Of a stretch of 64,000 bases of DNA, positions 11,896 to 25,492 are shown in pieces. The stretch is from Solen grandis (lineage: Eukaryota; Mollusca; Bivalvia; Adapedonta; Solenidae). Location: NCBI GenBank assembly GCA_021229015.1, contig CM037778.1, forward strand, positions 19,351,214 through 19,415,213, given 5' to 3'. Each line of letters starts with the position of its first letter. Positions within the stretch are counted from its first letter, which is position 1. Both the position numbers and the translations under genes were made by a program. The notes beneath the pieces were generated by a model that saw nothing but the letters and a program-made list of their open reading frames with translations, was not told where the DNA came from and made no database searches.

Positions 11896-14448
11896 CGACC
11901 CCCAACTTTTTTTACATAAATATGTTTCTTTTATGATTCTCTATAATCATGCAAAGTACCGTTGTGGCGACACATACATAGATCATTATCAGCACAGGTA
12001 GTGAATAAGGTTTCAAGATATTCACTGGTGCTAGGTGAGTTCAGATGTTCTAGAAACTCTGAAACTCATATGTATAAATGTGCCTGTACACATACTTGCC
12101 CTAACCCTGACCTGTGGTGCCCTTGCCTGCTGTAACATATGACCTGATGTCAACCTTGACCTTTACATCAGTATCTTCACAGCCATGGTAACTAAACTGC
12201 CTCATCACCACCTGCTGAAACACAAAACAATATAGCCAGTGTTAGTGGTCACCTGTAGTATGCAGTCAACCTGTCCCAAACAGTGACCCCTATAAGCAGC
12301 ATTTAACCTTGACTGGCCATTTAAGACAGATTTTACTATATTGTTTGTATGCATTTTTACATTAAAAATGAAAGTAAGCAAACTTGTAGAATTGATATCC
12401 ATTGTGCATAAGAACACTGTATAGAGACAGGGCTTCTGGTGGCAAAAAGGTCTGAAATTTCTTTTAAGTACTCACTGATTGTCAAACTTTGATGTGTTTA
12501 CAAATGCATATTCTTACAAAGTTTGGTAATGATCATACAATAATGATATGTTAATGTGCATTTTTGTAACTTAAAGTGTCACAACTGTGGTACTATCTGG
12601 GTCATTGGGCTCGTTTCTTACTATACAATATACACTCTGACCAAGTTTGCTGATGAAAGGTCTACATATGCCAAGTTATAAAGGGGACATTTGCAATTCT
12701 GTACTTTTGGTCAATCAAAGGGACAAATTCAACTCTGAACTGAGTGAGACTTTCTTCACATTTATCAGACCTGCCATTTAACATTGTGACTAGGTTTGAT
12801 GGTGGATGATCTTGCTACATTTGACAGAGAAATCTATAATGGACACTGCCCCACACAAGCCCTCCACGGATGTTTCCAAAAGGTTTCCGTCACACAAGGA
12901 GCATATAAATAAACTAGTAAATTAATAAAGGCTGTAATACTGTATAAACAACAGATCTTTGCGATATTGGCTACCTACTGACTGATATCCATCAGCAAAA
13001 TATATCAGCATATTTAACAATTAGTTTTGAATTTGGAGTGTTCAATAATTATTACATATTGCCCCGTCTACAACAAATGGAGGTCTCTCTTGTTATTGTT
13101 TACCATACCATTATACTGACATTCCGTCATGGTGGTCCTGTGACAGTAGACAATGATTCAGATACATGAACGTTGTATGGTTTGAACCCCAGCTGGGGTA
13201 AGATTCTCTCATAACCTCCCTAGCAGTGGTACATGTACCATTCCAACTGAGGCACTATAGATAAGGCCTTGATAATACCAATATGTCACATTTCTATATA
13301 AATATACAAGTATCAAATAATATTTCATCAATTTTGAAAAAAAAAATATAATGAAATAAGATTTTCAAGTGAACTTACAATTTGTTGTGAGTATGGCACC
13401 ACACTTTTCACTCATCCCCGGCCTGTCTGGAACTGGACTTTCAATGTATGACCTTGTCCCTACTTTCATATTTCTAACTTTACATATAAATATATTACAA
13501 TGTCATATTGGAACATGAGTTGGCTTACAAATATAAAAGCTTGCCTTAAGCAACACATGACAACATGATATAACATATGAAGCTCTGTCAAGTTCAATCA
13601 CAATAAATCAACACAGGTTCACTGTTATTCAAAGATCAAACAATACATTGAATACTAAGATCTATCAAACCTGCACCACAATAATGATCACAAAGTTTGA
13701 TAAACTTCTCTGATGCTTCATATAAAATATTCATAATTAAGACATAACTGAGGTTATCACTTTAGGTGATAAGTACCCCCACATAATGTTTGATAGAAAC
13801 AGACATAGATTGTCATTGTTGTATGGTAAATCATTTTTCACAAACTTACTAACAATATGTACAACAAAGCTTAGTAACAGTCTCTCCTGTGACATTTCCT
13901 CCATTTCCGGCCAGTGGTTTTAGAGATATTCAGTATGTACATTAAGCATTAACTTTGTCAAAAATCATCTCTGCAAAAATGTGATAATTATATACAAAAG
14001 TAGGTCTGATAACAACAAAAAATATAAAGCTTGGTCCACTTATGGTTTTTGAGATGAGTACAAAGTTGTTTCTTCAGTCATACAGATCGATGAATGATCT
14101 AATTCCAGTATCCAGAATGCAAGTCACTAAGACTGGTCTGGTTTTATTTTCATCTACATTGTCATCTTTCCACTTTCAATACATATTTATATAACTACAC
14201 ACACATTATGGGCATGTTGAGATTAATATCATTGCATTAATTTACTTTTTAAGAGAATTATATATCATTCAATAAACTGAAAACAAAAATTAATTTTAAA
14301 GAAAATTAGGTGATTGAGGATTGTTTTCCGATGAAATATATACATACAATTATACCAGCTTGATGGCATGATTACAACGTTGAACATTTTCTTATTTCTC
14401 CAATATATACCCATTTTTCCGGGACAATACATGCATTGTCAAAATAAG
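11896..14448. other. Intergenic or intronic sequence without a recognisable gene
   Basis: AT-rich single-copy-like sequence. The open frames here are short, lack splice-site support and show no family motif. The region lies 3' of the NACHT-LRR gene, which reads leftward. Confidence 0.5.
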
Positions 14449-14454
14449 TTTATT
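14449..14454 (-). terminator. Possible polyadenylation signal for the NACHT-LRR gene
   Basis: AATAAA on the minus strand, about 260 bp beyond the stop codon of the NACHT-LRR reading frame. The surroundings are AT-rich, so a chance match is quite possible. Confidence 0.3.
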
Positions 14455-14716
14455 TTTTTTATTTTTCATAATAATGAAGCCATCCTGAAAAAAAAAATAA
14501 GTTTAAAAAAATTCTGTTTTCCATCTTTTTTTTAAATATTTGTTAACTTAAAACATTAATTTTAGGTTCATGAATTTAAAAGAGTAAAATGTAAATTTTG
14601 AAAGAATTGTTCTTAAAAATAACACTGTTACCCTTAAATCCCAATTCCACTTTCATACATCAGAAATATACAAGTGGTAGAAGTTTATGTGTGGTTGACA
14701 AGATAAAATATCTCTT

Positions 14717-17700
14717 CTATGAGGAATTCCTGTCTGGGGAAACTGTCGGCTGGCTGTGGAAGTGTAGCCTGTCCAAGTCTCTCCCTGTCACCACAAACTC
14801 GGAGTTGATGAGTGTCTCAACTGCTTCATTAAGTCTACCTTCAACCTCACAGGCCACCTCATGGTTAATGTTGAGAATAGAGTCAAGAAACTGGCTAATT
14901 GCCCTATCTGTCATAACAACCCTATATAACTTCACAGATTCCAGATCTTTTGATTTCGGAGACAGACAAGCACATCTATCACCAAAGTCTAAACAATGCA
15001 GAACCAGGTCTGATAACTCAGTCAGGTAGGACAGGATGGTGACTATCTCATCTAGAGAATGTGGATCGCTTATATTCTTCAACTCCAGTGTCTCTATCAT
15101 GGTCTGAACATGTGGGTGTGGAACAAAGTATACAGGTGTACCTTGGACCTTACAATCTGTGAGTGATGTTGTGTTGATTGTAACCTTAGTAAAAGCACAG
15201 TCCTTTACAGTAAGATCCATTAGCTGTGAACAGTGAGACAGGTCCAGATGACGGGAACACCCCTCCTCTTCTCCAGTAATGTTCTTCAGAACCAGGTATG
15301 ATAAATGAGTCAGGTAGGGCAGGATGGTGACTATCTCATCTAGAGAATGTGGATCGCTTATATTCTTCAACTCCAGTTTCTCTATCCTGGTCTGGACATG
15401 TGGGTGTGGAACAAAGTATACAGGTGTACCTTGGACCATACAATATGTGAGAGATGTTGTTTTGATTGTAACCTTAGTAAAATCACAGTCCTCTACATAA
15501 AGATTCAATAGCTGTGAACAGTGAGACAGGTCCAGATGACGGGAACACCCCTCCTCTTCTCCAGTAATGTTCTTCAGAACCAGGCATGATAAATGAGTCA
15601 GGTAGGGCAGGATGGTGACTATCTCATCTAGAGAATGTGGATCGCTTATATTCTTCAACTCCAGTTTCTCTATCCTGGTCTGGACATGTGGGTGTGGAAC
15701 AAAGTATACAGGTGTACCTTGGACCATACAATATGTGAGAGATGTTGTGTTGATTGTAACCTTAGTAATATCACAGTCATCTACAGTAAGATTCAATAGC
15801 TGTGAACAGTGAGACAGGTCCAGATGACGGGAACACCCCTCCTCTTCTCCAGTAATGTTCTTCAGAACCAGGCATGATAACCAAGTCAGGTAGGGCAGGA
15901 TGGTGACTATCTCATCTAGAGAATGTGGATCGCTTATATTCTTCAACTCCAGTGTCTGTATCCTGGTCTGGACATGTGGGTGTGGAACAAAGTATACAGG
16001 TGTACCTTGGACCATACAATCTGTGAGAGATGTTGTGTTGATTGTAACCTTAGTAATATCACAGTCATCTACAGTAAGATTCAATAGCTGTGAACAGTGA
16101 GACAGGTCCAGATGACGGGAACACCCCTCCTCTTCTCCAGTAATGTTGTTCAGAACCAGGCATGATAACCAAGTCAGGTAGGGCAGGATGGTGACTATCT
16201 CATCTAGAGAATGTGGATCGCTTATATTCTTCAACACCAGTGTCTGTATCCTGGTCTGGACATGTGGGTGTGGAACAAAGAATACAGGTGTACCTTGGAC
16301 CATACAATCTGTGAGAGATGTTGTGTTGATTGTAACCTTAGTAATATCACAGTCCTCTACATAAAGATTCCTTAGCTGTGAACAATGAGACAGGTCCAGA
16401 TGACTGGAACACCCCTCCTCTTCTTCAGTAATGTTGTTCAGATACAGGCATGATAACCAAGTCAGGTAGGACAGGATGGTGACTATCTCATCTAGAGAAT
16501 GTGGATCGCTTATATTCTTCAACACCAGTGTCTGTATCCTGGTCTGGACATGTGGGTGTGGAACAAAGTATACAGGTGTAGCTTGGACCATACAATATGT
16601 GAGTGATGTTGTGTTGATTGTAACCTTAGTAAAATCACAGTCCTCTACATTAAGATTTTTAAGCTGTGAACAGTGAGACAGGTCCAGATGACGGGAACAC
16701 CCCTCCTCTTCTCCAGTAATGTTCTTCAGAACCAGGCATGATAACCAAGTCAGGTAGGGCAGGATGGTGACTATCTCATCTAGAGAATGTGGATCGCTTA
16801 TATTCTTCAACACCAGTGTCTGTATCCTGGTCTGGACATGTGGGTGTGGAACAAAGTATACAGGTGTACCTTGGACCATACAATCTGTGAGAGATGTTGT
16901 GTTGATTGTAACCTTAGTAAAATCACAGTCCTCTACAGTAAGATTCCTTAGCTGTGAACAGTGAGACAGGTCCAGATGACTGGAAAACTTTTCCACTCTA
17001 CCAGTGGGCAGGATGGTGACTATCTCAACTAGAGAATGTGGATCTTTGATACCCTCCCACTCTCGCGTCTCTATACTGGCATGGACATGTGGAGGTGTAA
17101 CAAAGCATAAAAATGTTTTATATGCCTGAAAATGTGTGAGTAACGCTGTGTTGACTGTAACCTGAATAAAACAACACATCCCTAGAGAAATTTTCTTTAA
17201 CTGTGAACATTGAGACAGGTCAAGATGAAACATTTCCAAATCACTGAACTCTCTATTATAATTACGTATTAACTTCAACTTCAGCGTCTTCAGCTGTGTT
17301 GCCCTCCCCACACCTGTCATGAACCTCTGACAGTCTGTATGACTTTTGAATTTCACATGCATGATGCTTAATAGCTCCAGTGTGGTCACATGGTCACTGT
17401 ACAAATATTTACAGAGTGGTTCACAGTTTGACCACCCCAGTTCCAGTGATGATAGTGATCTGTTGTCATACAATGCTTTGTACAACTGGTCTTCCTTGTC
17501 CTGGGACATATTCCATTCTAAGGCTACACTCAAATGCTGGCACTTAGACACAAGCCTCACGAGGTAGTTGAAGACGTAATCTGGAAAGTTATCTAGATCT
17601 GTATAGATTTCTACATATACATATTTTATATGGGACATATTAGAACTAGTTAAAAGTTGTAGAGTCTCCCAGTCAGTAGGACGCAATAGATAATCATCAA

Positions 17701-19302
17701 TAACAACAGCCTCCAGATGACAGTATGGTGGTGGTTGACCACTCTCCTTACCCTCCCTAGCACACTCACACAGCAGGTCTTGTATTAATTTCCAGTAATG
17801 CTTGTAGATGAAATTCTCTTCCTCAACTTGCTGATTGATCTTCTCATCATCCATCACGATGTTCCATATTTGATGTGATAATGATGTCATGAGTTTTGAG
17901 TCCATGCCACTCACAAAAATAAACAGAGAACGCATGTCACAAATTTTCTGAACGGTGTTGCATGTTTCGGGCAGCTGTGCAGTCTCAGGATTCATGACCA
18001 GGTAAATAGCTGCCAGGAAGTCCTGAAAGGTTTTGTGGAGGAATGAAAGTTTTTTCTTTTCATCATCAACAGTACTTGGATAAATTTCCTGGCACAACAA
18101 GCCTGCTGTTAAGCAGGAATTAATGTCACTTTTAGTCAAATTTTGAAGTTCTGACTCTACATGGTCAAAAACAAGTTGCTCGTTAAATGCTGATGTAAAG
18201 GCAAGATGTGTCAGAGAAAGAAGTAGACTCTTATGAATATTGCAGTACTGTTTTTCTTTAAGGCACAAGGGGAGTTCTGACTCTTGGGTTTTTCTTACTG
18301 ATAATGGCTCCCCTTCATTTCTTTTCCATGCATCCTTCAACAGATGGTTTATCATAGCACTGTAAAGATGGACCTGTGATCTTCCAGTAATTTCTTTCTC
18401 ATCATTGTGCCACAAAATTATCAACTGTTTTAGTAGGATGGGAATTTGCCTAAAGTGAGTCAGTTTTTTTTTCTGTAAGTGTTGTACAAAGTCTTTCCTG
18501 CCCTTCCTGACATTTTTCTTCTTATTCAGCAGATCTACCATGTTCTCTATATATCCATCTGATGCCAACCTATCAATACCTTTAAGCTGAACTTGCCTAT
18601 CCATCTCCAGCGGCCCCAGTCTTAATACTTCTAGCTTCGACGGTCGGGTGGTGGTGAGGATTGTATATTTTGTGAAATGACTCAGGTCCGGCAGGCCGCA
18701 TGTTGTATGTTTGGGAGTGTCATAGTCTATAGGAGTCACCCATTCATCTAAACCGTCCAATATTACAAGACATGAGCTTTTGTCACACTCATTTTTTATA
18801 AACATATTTAGGAAATTTTGATCCTTAAAATACTTCTCCATGATAATTTCACTAATAATCAACTGCTTCCTGATATCCCTTAAAGGGATGTAGAATAGGA
18901 AGTTAAACTTCTTCATTACTGACAAGAAATCACTAGGGATATATTTATTGATCTTTTTACCAGAATGTTCCTGACACCAGGCCAAAATCAGCATTCTGCA
19001 CAGTGCAGTCTTTCCATGCCCTGCATCTCCAGAGATGTAGATCCGAGTAAACTGTGTCTCGTCTTGGTAGAAAACATTGTTAATATTTGCACCTTCATCT
19101 TCTATTTTGAAATCACTGGATGAATCGCTATCACTGGATGAATCGCTATCACTATCATCATCTATATCAGTGTTGCTATTACTGCCCCCTTTTTTATCTG
19201 TCACTATTTTCATACATGGCTGTACATACAATCTGTCAACCTCTGATAGTGTGGCTGGCTGGAACTTTGCTATGTAGGTATCTATCATATGGTTCTTCAA
19301 TT
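14717..19302 (-). CDS. NACHT-LRR (NLR-like) innate immune sensor, large 3' exon
   Basis: This exon encodes about 1,530 residues of a signal-transduction NTPase with leucine-rich repeats, a family that acts in cytosolic pathogen sensing. Counting from an in-frame ATG at 19333, an acidic Asp/Ser linker lies at residues 58-80, the P-loop GDAGHGKT at 103-110 and the Walker B element LVILDGLDEW at 190-199. A winged-helix-like region follows, then a long LRR domain whose C-terminal half is a 96-residue block repeated seven times. I place the exon start at 19302, because the minus strand there reads a strong acceptor (TCATCTACTTTCAG) and the frame continues through it; the ATG at 19333 would then be intronic. 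An N-terminal adaptor domain must lie in upstream exons, and the coiled-coil exon at 26.7-27.0 kb is a candidate. No frameshift or stop is seen, so the exon looks functional. Confidence 0.88.
15032..17060 (-). repeat. 288-bp tandem repeat encoding the LRR domain
   Basis: A landmark reading AGGATGGTGACTATCTCATC recurs at 15032, 15320, 15608, 15896, 16184, 16472 and 16760, exactly 288 bp apart. A diverged, shorter eighth copy lies near 17008. Each unit encodes 96 residues with HLDLSHCSQL, FVPHPHVQT and DPHSLDEIVTIL. The units are very similar at DNA level, including at third positions. This indicates recent unequal crossover or gene conversion, and copy number may vary between individuals. Confidence 0.92.
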
Positions 19303-20050
19303 CTGAAAGTAGATGAAAAATGTTCAAATGAAGCAATTAAAAGATATACAATACTGTTATATTGTTAGGAATTATGATACTAAATTTATAATAAACCTTT
19401 TTATCAAAAGAGTATAATTTCAGTATTACATAAAGCTTTTAATTTTCAATAAAAAAGAAACCAACAAAACAGTAATTTAAGATAGGAAACCTATGAACAA
19501 AAGAAAATTAGCACTTTTTAATTTGATATTAAATATATCTGTATATCCAAAAATCTATCACGAGGCATAGGGAGGTTTTAGGCTAGATCAATGGCAAATA
19601 TACACGAAATGTAGTGTGCGAAAATTGAAATTGATATGTTTGCTAAATATTGGAATATTTTAAATTAAAGAATTGCGCGCTTTGTTTTGAAACAGAGCAT
19701 ATTCCATACAACATATGTATTATCTTTATAAAACAGTGTAAAGTTATAAAGTAGAATCTATCTGAAATGAGGTTTTATATCAATTAATCCTCCACCACCT
19801 GTCTTTAGTTTTGTCTGCTTAAGTATGGTGCACTACTGATATGTGAAGTTTCAAACTGTAGATTTGATAATATCTAAGACTGATTGAAAACTTAAACCAA
19901 AACCAACACATACAAATACAATACCTCTCTTTATTTTTCAAATTGTTGAGTTTATAAAAAAAGTCAATACTTTAGAAGATTTAATAGCTTTATGGGTCAT
20001 TTATTCATTAAATATTTTGCTTCTACATCTTAATTACATCAATCTATAAA
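19303..20050. other. Presumed intron sequence, no gene seen
   Basis: AT-rich sequence upstream of the acceptor of the NACHT-LRR exon. I see no coding or structured feature. Confidence 0.4.
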
Positions 20051-21840
20051 ATGTAAATATTTGTGACATTCTTAAGGCTAAATATGCAAATTGTGCATGT
20101 GCCACATATCTGGACGCCTCTTTGTGCCAAGTTATTTCAAAATCGTTACATGTAAAACAACATTGAGAGCCCTAACACAAAAAACAGTGCCAATTTTCAA
20201 CATTTGACCTGTGATTGTGACCTTGACCTTTTAGCTACAGAACTGGGTCTTGTGCAGGACAATTTGTATTCTCATAAAGAACATCTGAGCTAAGTTGTAT
20301 CAAAATCCATCCAATCATGATGGAGTTAAAGACCTGACACAAAAAAATGTACCATTTTTTGACATTTGACCCCAGACTGTGACTTGACCTTTGGGCTACT
20401 GACCTGGATCTTTCGCACAACACATTGGTTTTTATAGAAGAACATTCATGCCAAGTTATTTCAAAGTCAATTCATGCATAATGGAGTTACATGTAAACCT
20501 GGACACAACAAAATGTTCCCCTTTTCTAGCTTTGATCCCAAATTGTTACCTTGCCCTTTGAGATACAAAAAAAGTGTCACATATCTGAAAGCCTCTTTAT
20601 ACCAAGTTATTTCAAAATCAATCCATGCATTATGGAGTCAGAGCCCGGACATGACAAAATGTTCCCTTTTTTACCTTTGATCCCAGATTGTTACCTTGAC
20701 CTTTGAGATAAGAAAAAGTGTCACATATCTGAAAGTCTTTTTATGCCATGTAATTTCGAAATTGTTATGTGTTAAAAAAATGTGAAGAACCTGAGCAGCA
20801 AAACAAATGTCACTCTTCAACATTTGACCTTGATTGTTACCTTGGCCCAGAGCTACAGACCTGGGTCCTGTGCACGACATACTGTTTTATCATGGATAAC
20901 ATTTGTGGCAAGTTATTTCAAAATCCATTCATGCATGATGGAATTAGAGTCATGACATAACAGATACAACAAAATATTCCCCTTTTTGATATTTTACCCT
21001 GGACATCATTTGTGTCGAGTTATTTCAATCAAGTACTGGTAGAACCAGTGGATGCTCCCCAAACTGCGCTTTGTCACTTGATGGGTACTTTATTATACTA
21101 TATAAGCTCCTAACATAATTTAAGTATGAAAAATAACAAAGGACAATAACTTCTAAATTATGCAACTGAGAGTTATGGTTCTTGTGCAATGCACTTTTTG
21201 TCAATGAGATCTATCTACCTATGATGTTTCATGTTAATACCTCTTATAGCTTTTGTGTTAGGCTCTGGACAAAATTTTAAGTTTGAAAAATAACAAAGGG
21301 CATTAAATCTCTATGATGTTTCATGTTAATACCTCTTATAGTGTTTGTGTTTTATGCTCCAGAAAAAATATTTAGTTTGAAAACGAAGAGCATTAGCTCC
21401 TACATCATGCAATCAAGAGTTATAGTTCTTATGTACTGCACTTCTCCTTTCTGAGATCTATCTACCCATAGTTTCATGCTGATACCTCTTATAGGTTTTG
21501 TGTTATACGGACCAAATTATGACGTACAGACGGACAAAGAAGCAACTATATGCTCTCCCTTTGCGGAGCATAAAAATCCATCTATGCATAATGGAGTTAA
21601 TAAACCAGACTCTACAAAATGTTCCCCGTTTTGTCCTTTCACCCAACACTGCGTCCTTGACATTTGAGATACAAACCTGGGTCTTAATCGCGACACATTG
21701 TCTTAATGTGGTGAACATATCTATTAGATTACTTCGAAATCCACACATGCATGTATGAGTTACAGATCGGATACAAAGTAAGATAAACAGACGAACTGTG
21801 CAATTACTATATGCCCCTTTTGCGGGCATATAAATAGTAA
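20050..21840. repeat. Dispersed repeats with TGACCTTGACCTTT and terminal hairpins
   Basis: Diverged copies of a unit with TGACCTTTGAG, CCAAGTTATTTCAAAAT and CATGCATAATGGAGTTA occur at about 20200, 20440, 20580, 20730 and 21560. Between them lies a second family (ATTTAGTTTGAAAA, TTCATGTTAATACCTCTTATAG). Two copies end in stem-loops, TATGCTC-loop-GAGCATA near 21549 and TATATGCCC-loop-GGGCATATA near 21808. These look like 3' ends of non-autonomous mobile repeats. No gene is supported. Confidence 0.7.
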
Positions 21841-23318
21841 ATATACAAGTACAGCAAAATATGCCTATCCAAACCTGCAATATGGCTTCAGAAAAATAAT
21901 GTGAATGTGAAAATGTGTGGACAAGCATTATTCCACCGTCAATGTATCCATTTTCGCTAAATTTCAGATACAGTTACCCTCACAGTTAACCTTTTTAACA
22001 AAAGCATGGGCTATAATACTCAAGACATAACTCATCAGTATTGAGTAAAACATCTGGTGAACATTCCTGTGAAATTTTGATACTGGATCGTACAGCTTTG
22101 GAAATAGGCAACATTTTTCAACATGTTATTTTAGAGGCCATGAGTTTTAAATTTGTAACAGTGGCTCATACTTTTGTTGTGATATATTTGCAATACAGCT
22201 ATTTTATAGCTAATTTATTCAAGGGCCATATTAGGCAAACAAAAATCAAAATCTTAGGTGCCCAATGTTGAATGCTGGTTAGCAATGCATATCCAAACAA
22301 AACCCAGGTGTTCAATGACACAATCAAGGTGAATATACCTGTGAAGTTTCAATTATCTGTACTGAATATAGTTTAAAACTCATTTGTGCCACACATTTCC
22401 ATACTCTAGTATCACATTTAAGTTTAACAAGGCTTTGTCAGTATAGCAAGCAATACTTTCAGGAGTGTCCATCAGAGAAAACCCCCCAGGAAGAATTTTT
22501 GCCAGATAGAAATAAGAAAATTATGGAAATGGGTTATGATCCCCCAACTTCACTGACCTTTCAAGCATGCATATGGTTGATTCATGTGACACACCTTTAT
22601 GTTATGACAAAAACTTCTTTAAGTTCCATGAAAATTCAAAGATAGATATGGAAGTTATATAATGGACATGAAATAGTAGCCTATGAATACCAAAGAATAA
22701 TAATAAGAATTCATGTGACCTTGACCTTTCAAGGACGCATACGATTAATGCATGTGACACATCTTTGTGTCATAACAAACACTTTTGTAAAGTTTTATGA
22801 AAATCCAAACATAGATACGCAAGTTATAGAGCAGACATGAAAATGAAGCCTATGAATACCAAAAACAGTATCTAACAACTCCTGTAACCTCGACTTGACC
22901 TTTAAAGTATGCATATGGTTGATGCATCTGATACACCTTTTTGTTATAACAAACACTTTTAACAAGTTTTATGAAAATCCATCCATAGATATTAAAGTAA
23001 TAGAGCAGACACAGAGATGTAACGTATAAGAGAATTTCTAACAACTTCTGTGACATTGGCTTTTCAAGGACTCATATAATTGATGACAGTAACACACCTT
23101 TCTGTTATGACAAATACTTTTGTAACTTTTTGAAAATCCATCCATGAATATGGAAGTTATAGAGGGGACATAAAGATGAAACGTATAAATTCCAAAGAGA
23201 GTTTCTAACAACTCTCGTGACCTTGACCTTTCAAGGACACATATGGCTGATGTGCCTGACACACCTTTGTGTTATGACAAACATTCTTGTAAAGTTTTAT
23301 GAAAATCCATCCATTATA

Positions 23319-24796
23319 CAGTTGGATCTCAGTTTTCCGAAGTCGTCGGAACCGACGTTTCCCTTCGAATAAAGTATCTGTTTGAATAGACCAAAATGGT
23401 CAAATGCTAAACTATAATGATTATATTTAGTGGTATGTTGTAAAGATCGGTGCTTTAATTCTTGTTTTAATCATAAAGAATATTGATCATAACTGTAAAT
23501 GATAATTCATGTTCATACATTATGAAATAGGTTTTTAACAAATATACTTTAAATGTTATATTAAATACCTTAAGTGCAGGCCATTTTGTTTCCTGTTTCT
23601 CTACATCAACAGCTTTGATTTCATTCCAAGTGCATAATGAAAATGCTATTGAAGCTTATCTGGATATTCACCCATTGCTGGGTCCATTCCTATATTGCTC
23701 AGCTTAGATATCGCCTGCTTTAGTCATGGAAACCATTCTCTAAGAGAGATGACTATGATACAAGAGCTGTCAGAGGACAGCACGCTCGACTATTCAAAAT
23801 GCTTGTTGGTAAATCAAGTGAAATCTTTTTCAATTCTTGACCTTCACATACCCTGTATATAATAATAGTCAAAACTGATATACATTGATGGTATGATACC
23901 CCTTAACATTTTTATGAAGTCATGCCTAGTTACTGATACATAAGCATAATAACACTGTGCATGCAAAACCAAGTTAGAAAAAGGCCATAATTTTTTAAAA
24001 ATTCTGTCCAAAAATTATCCTCCTTGGTGTTCTGATATCCCTGAATTCACTTCTTAACTTTCTAGTCAATACAATAAACAATTTCTGAGATATAAGCTGG
24101 ATAGTAGATTGCATGCAAAACTTTAACCAAAATTTCTAAGTTAAAAAGGGGGCATAATTTATGTTAAATTCTGTCAAGAGTTATCTACCTTGATTGTCTG
24201 ATGCCCCTGAACATATTCATAACTTTCAACTCAATACAATAAATTGTTATTGAGATATAAGGCTGATAGTAACTTGCATGCAAAACTTTAACCAAAATCT
24301 GCAAGGCCAACACCGACACCGACGCAAGGGCGACTACAATAGCTCTCATATTCTTCAAATAGTCGAGCTTAAAATCAGTCCAAATTTATACCCATCCTTC
24401 TGCTGAGAGTTTGCTTTATGGGTAAAACACAATGAATTCAACTCCTCCTTAATTTCTTCCATTAGTTTTACTGGATCAAAATCATATCCAAATTACTATG
24501 CGTTGTGAAGACATTGTTGTGATCTCCCCTTCCCAGTCTGACAGGTAAGGTGTGAAAACACAATAATCAATCAGGACATTTCGGACAGGTTCAGGTAAGA
24601 AGTGTGAACAAGTGATTAAACTGTACGCTGGGGACCCAACTTTATTTCAGATAAAGGGTTATGTTTGAATAAACCAAACGAATAAAGGGTTGTATTGCAT
24701 ATGAACTTATATTAGAAAGAAATCGGGACCAAAGGTTAGGTTCGGATAAAGGGTAAGCTTCGGATTATGCATGTTTGGATAACCGGGATCCGACTG
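23319..24796. mobile_element. Non-autonomous pogo/Tigger-like DNA transposon with TA duplication
   Basis: The left end reads CAGTTGGATCTCAGTTTTCC. The right end, read inward, is CAGTCGGATCCCGGTTATCC, an imperfect terminal inverted repeat of about 20 bp. Both ends are flanked by TA (23317-23318 and 24797-24798). Sequence on the two sides joins into one unit of the surrounding tandem array, so the insertion point is clear. Such ends and the TA target are typical of Tc1/mariner/pogo elements. No transposase frame is present, so it is non-autonomous. Its interior holds a second nested repeat. Confidence 0.75.
23760..24372. repeat. Nested repeat with GCTCGACTATTC / GAATAGTCGAGC-type ends
   Basis: The left part reads GAGCTGTCAGAGGACAGCACG then CTCGACTATTC. 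The right part ends AATAGCTCTC then AAATAGTCGAGCTT, so the ends are inverted with respect to each other. It lies inside the pogo-like element, which makes three levels of nesting in this locus. No coding frame. Confidence 0.55.
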
Positions 24797-25194
24797 TATG
24801 TAAGTTATAGAGTAGACACAAGGATGTAGCATACCAACACCAAAGACAATTCCTGTGACCTTTCAAGGATGCGTATGGTTGATACCTGCGACACACCCTT
24901 GAGTTATGAGTTATGAGGAATACTGTGGTGAAGTTTTATTTAAATCCATCAATAAACGTCCAAGTTATGGAGCGTACATGGAAGCAGGAAAGAAGGACGC
25001 ATGCAAACCTATAGTGCCAACCGATTGCACCGGTGGGGACTAATAATTGGTTCATATAGTTTTAGAGAAATTTGCAATACAAGACCGACAAACTTTGTGA
25101 TGGACAGACAGACTGGCGAATGGACAAAACCACCTCTTTTAAGTAAGTTGGAGCATAAATATTAGATACTGTCTTTTCAGTATTTTTTTACCAA

Positions 25195-25492
25195 TTAAAG
25201 GTCTATCAAATTGTGGTTACACTTTTTTCTATTTGCATGGTGATTAAACTTGGCTAAGACATTGTGCAAATATATAATTGATTGGCCTACATTTAATACA
25301 TTTAGAAAGCAGACTCTTGTAATTTTGTCATTTTCTATAAATTCAGGAGCTTTAACTCTGGAGTTACTTGGACCTTTTGGATGGTAATCAATTGGCACAG
25401 ACATTGTTCCTGTAAACATTGCATTCAAGTTTGACAAGGCAGTCCAAAGGACAGCTATATCCCCCGCCGCTGGCCAAATATTAGAATTTGTT
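25195..25492 (-). other. Possible exon or gene fragment of unknown function
   Basis: An open frame of about 100 residues on the minus strand includes NIWPAAGDIAVLWTALSNLN and ends with a basic, repeat-free tail. Its composition is less biased than the surrounding AT-rich repeats. A possible acceptor (TTTGGCCAG) lies near its start. I recognise no domain. It could be an exon of the NACHT-LRR gene, a relic, or chance. Confidence 0.2.

Larger units (their letters stand above)
22500..25140. repeat. Tandem array of ~170-bp units (TTTCAAGGA...ATCCATCCATAGAT)
   Basis: About six diverged units restart near 22545, 22720, 22890, 23045, 23220 and 24845. Each has TTTCAAGGA, TGACACACCTTTGTGTTATGA and TTTTATGAAAATCCATCC. 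The fifth unit is split by the 1.5-kb element at 23319-24796, which dates the array as older than that insertion. Confidence 0.75.

Noticed and set aside
120..11905. Short minus-strand reading frames ending in sequences like RFEPRT
   Set aside because: They recur in step with the DNA repeat and their common ending is the translation of the B-box-like core. No start or splice context supports them.
14598..19368. Plus-strand frames of 60-143 codons across the NACHT-LRR exon
   Set aside because: They are antisense shadows; several repeat every 288 bp because of the LRR repeat.
21498..21928. Overlapping plus- and minus-strand frames of up to 141 codons
   Set aside because: They lie in dispersed repeats with terminal hairpins and lack splice sites or motifs.
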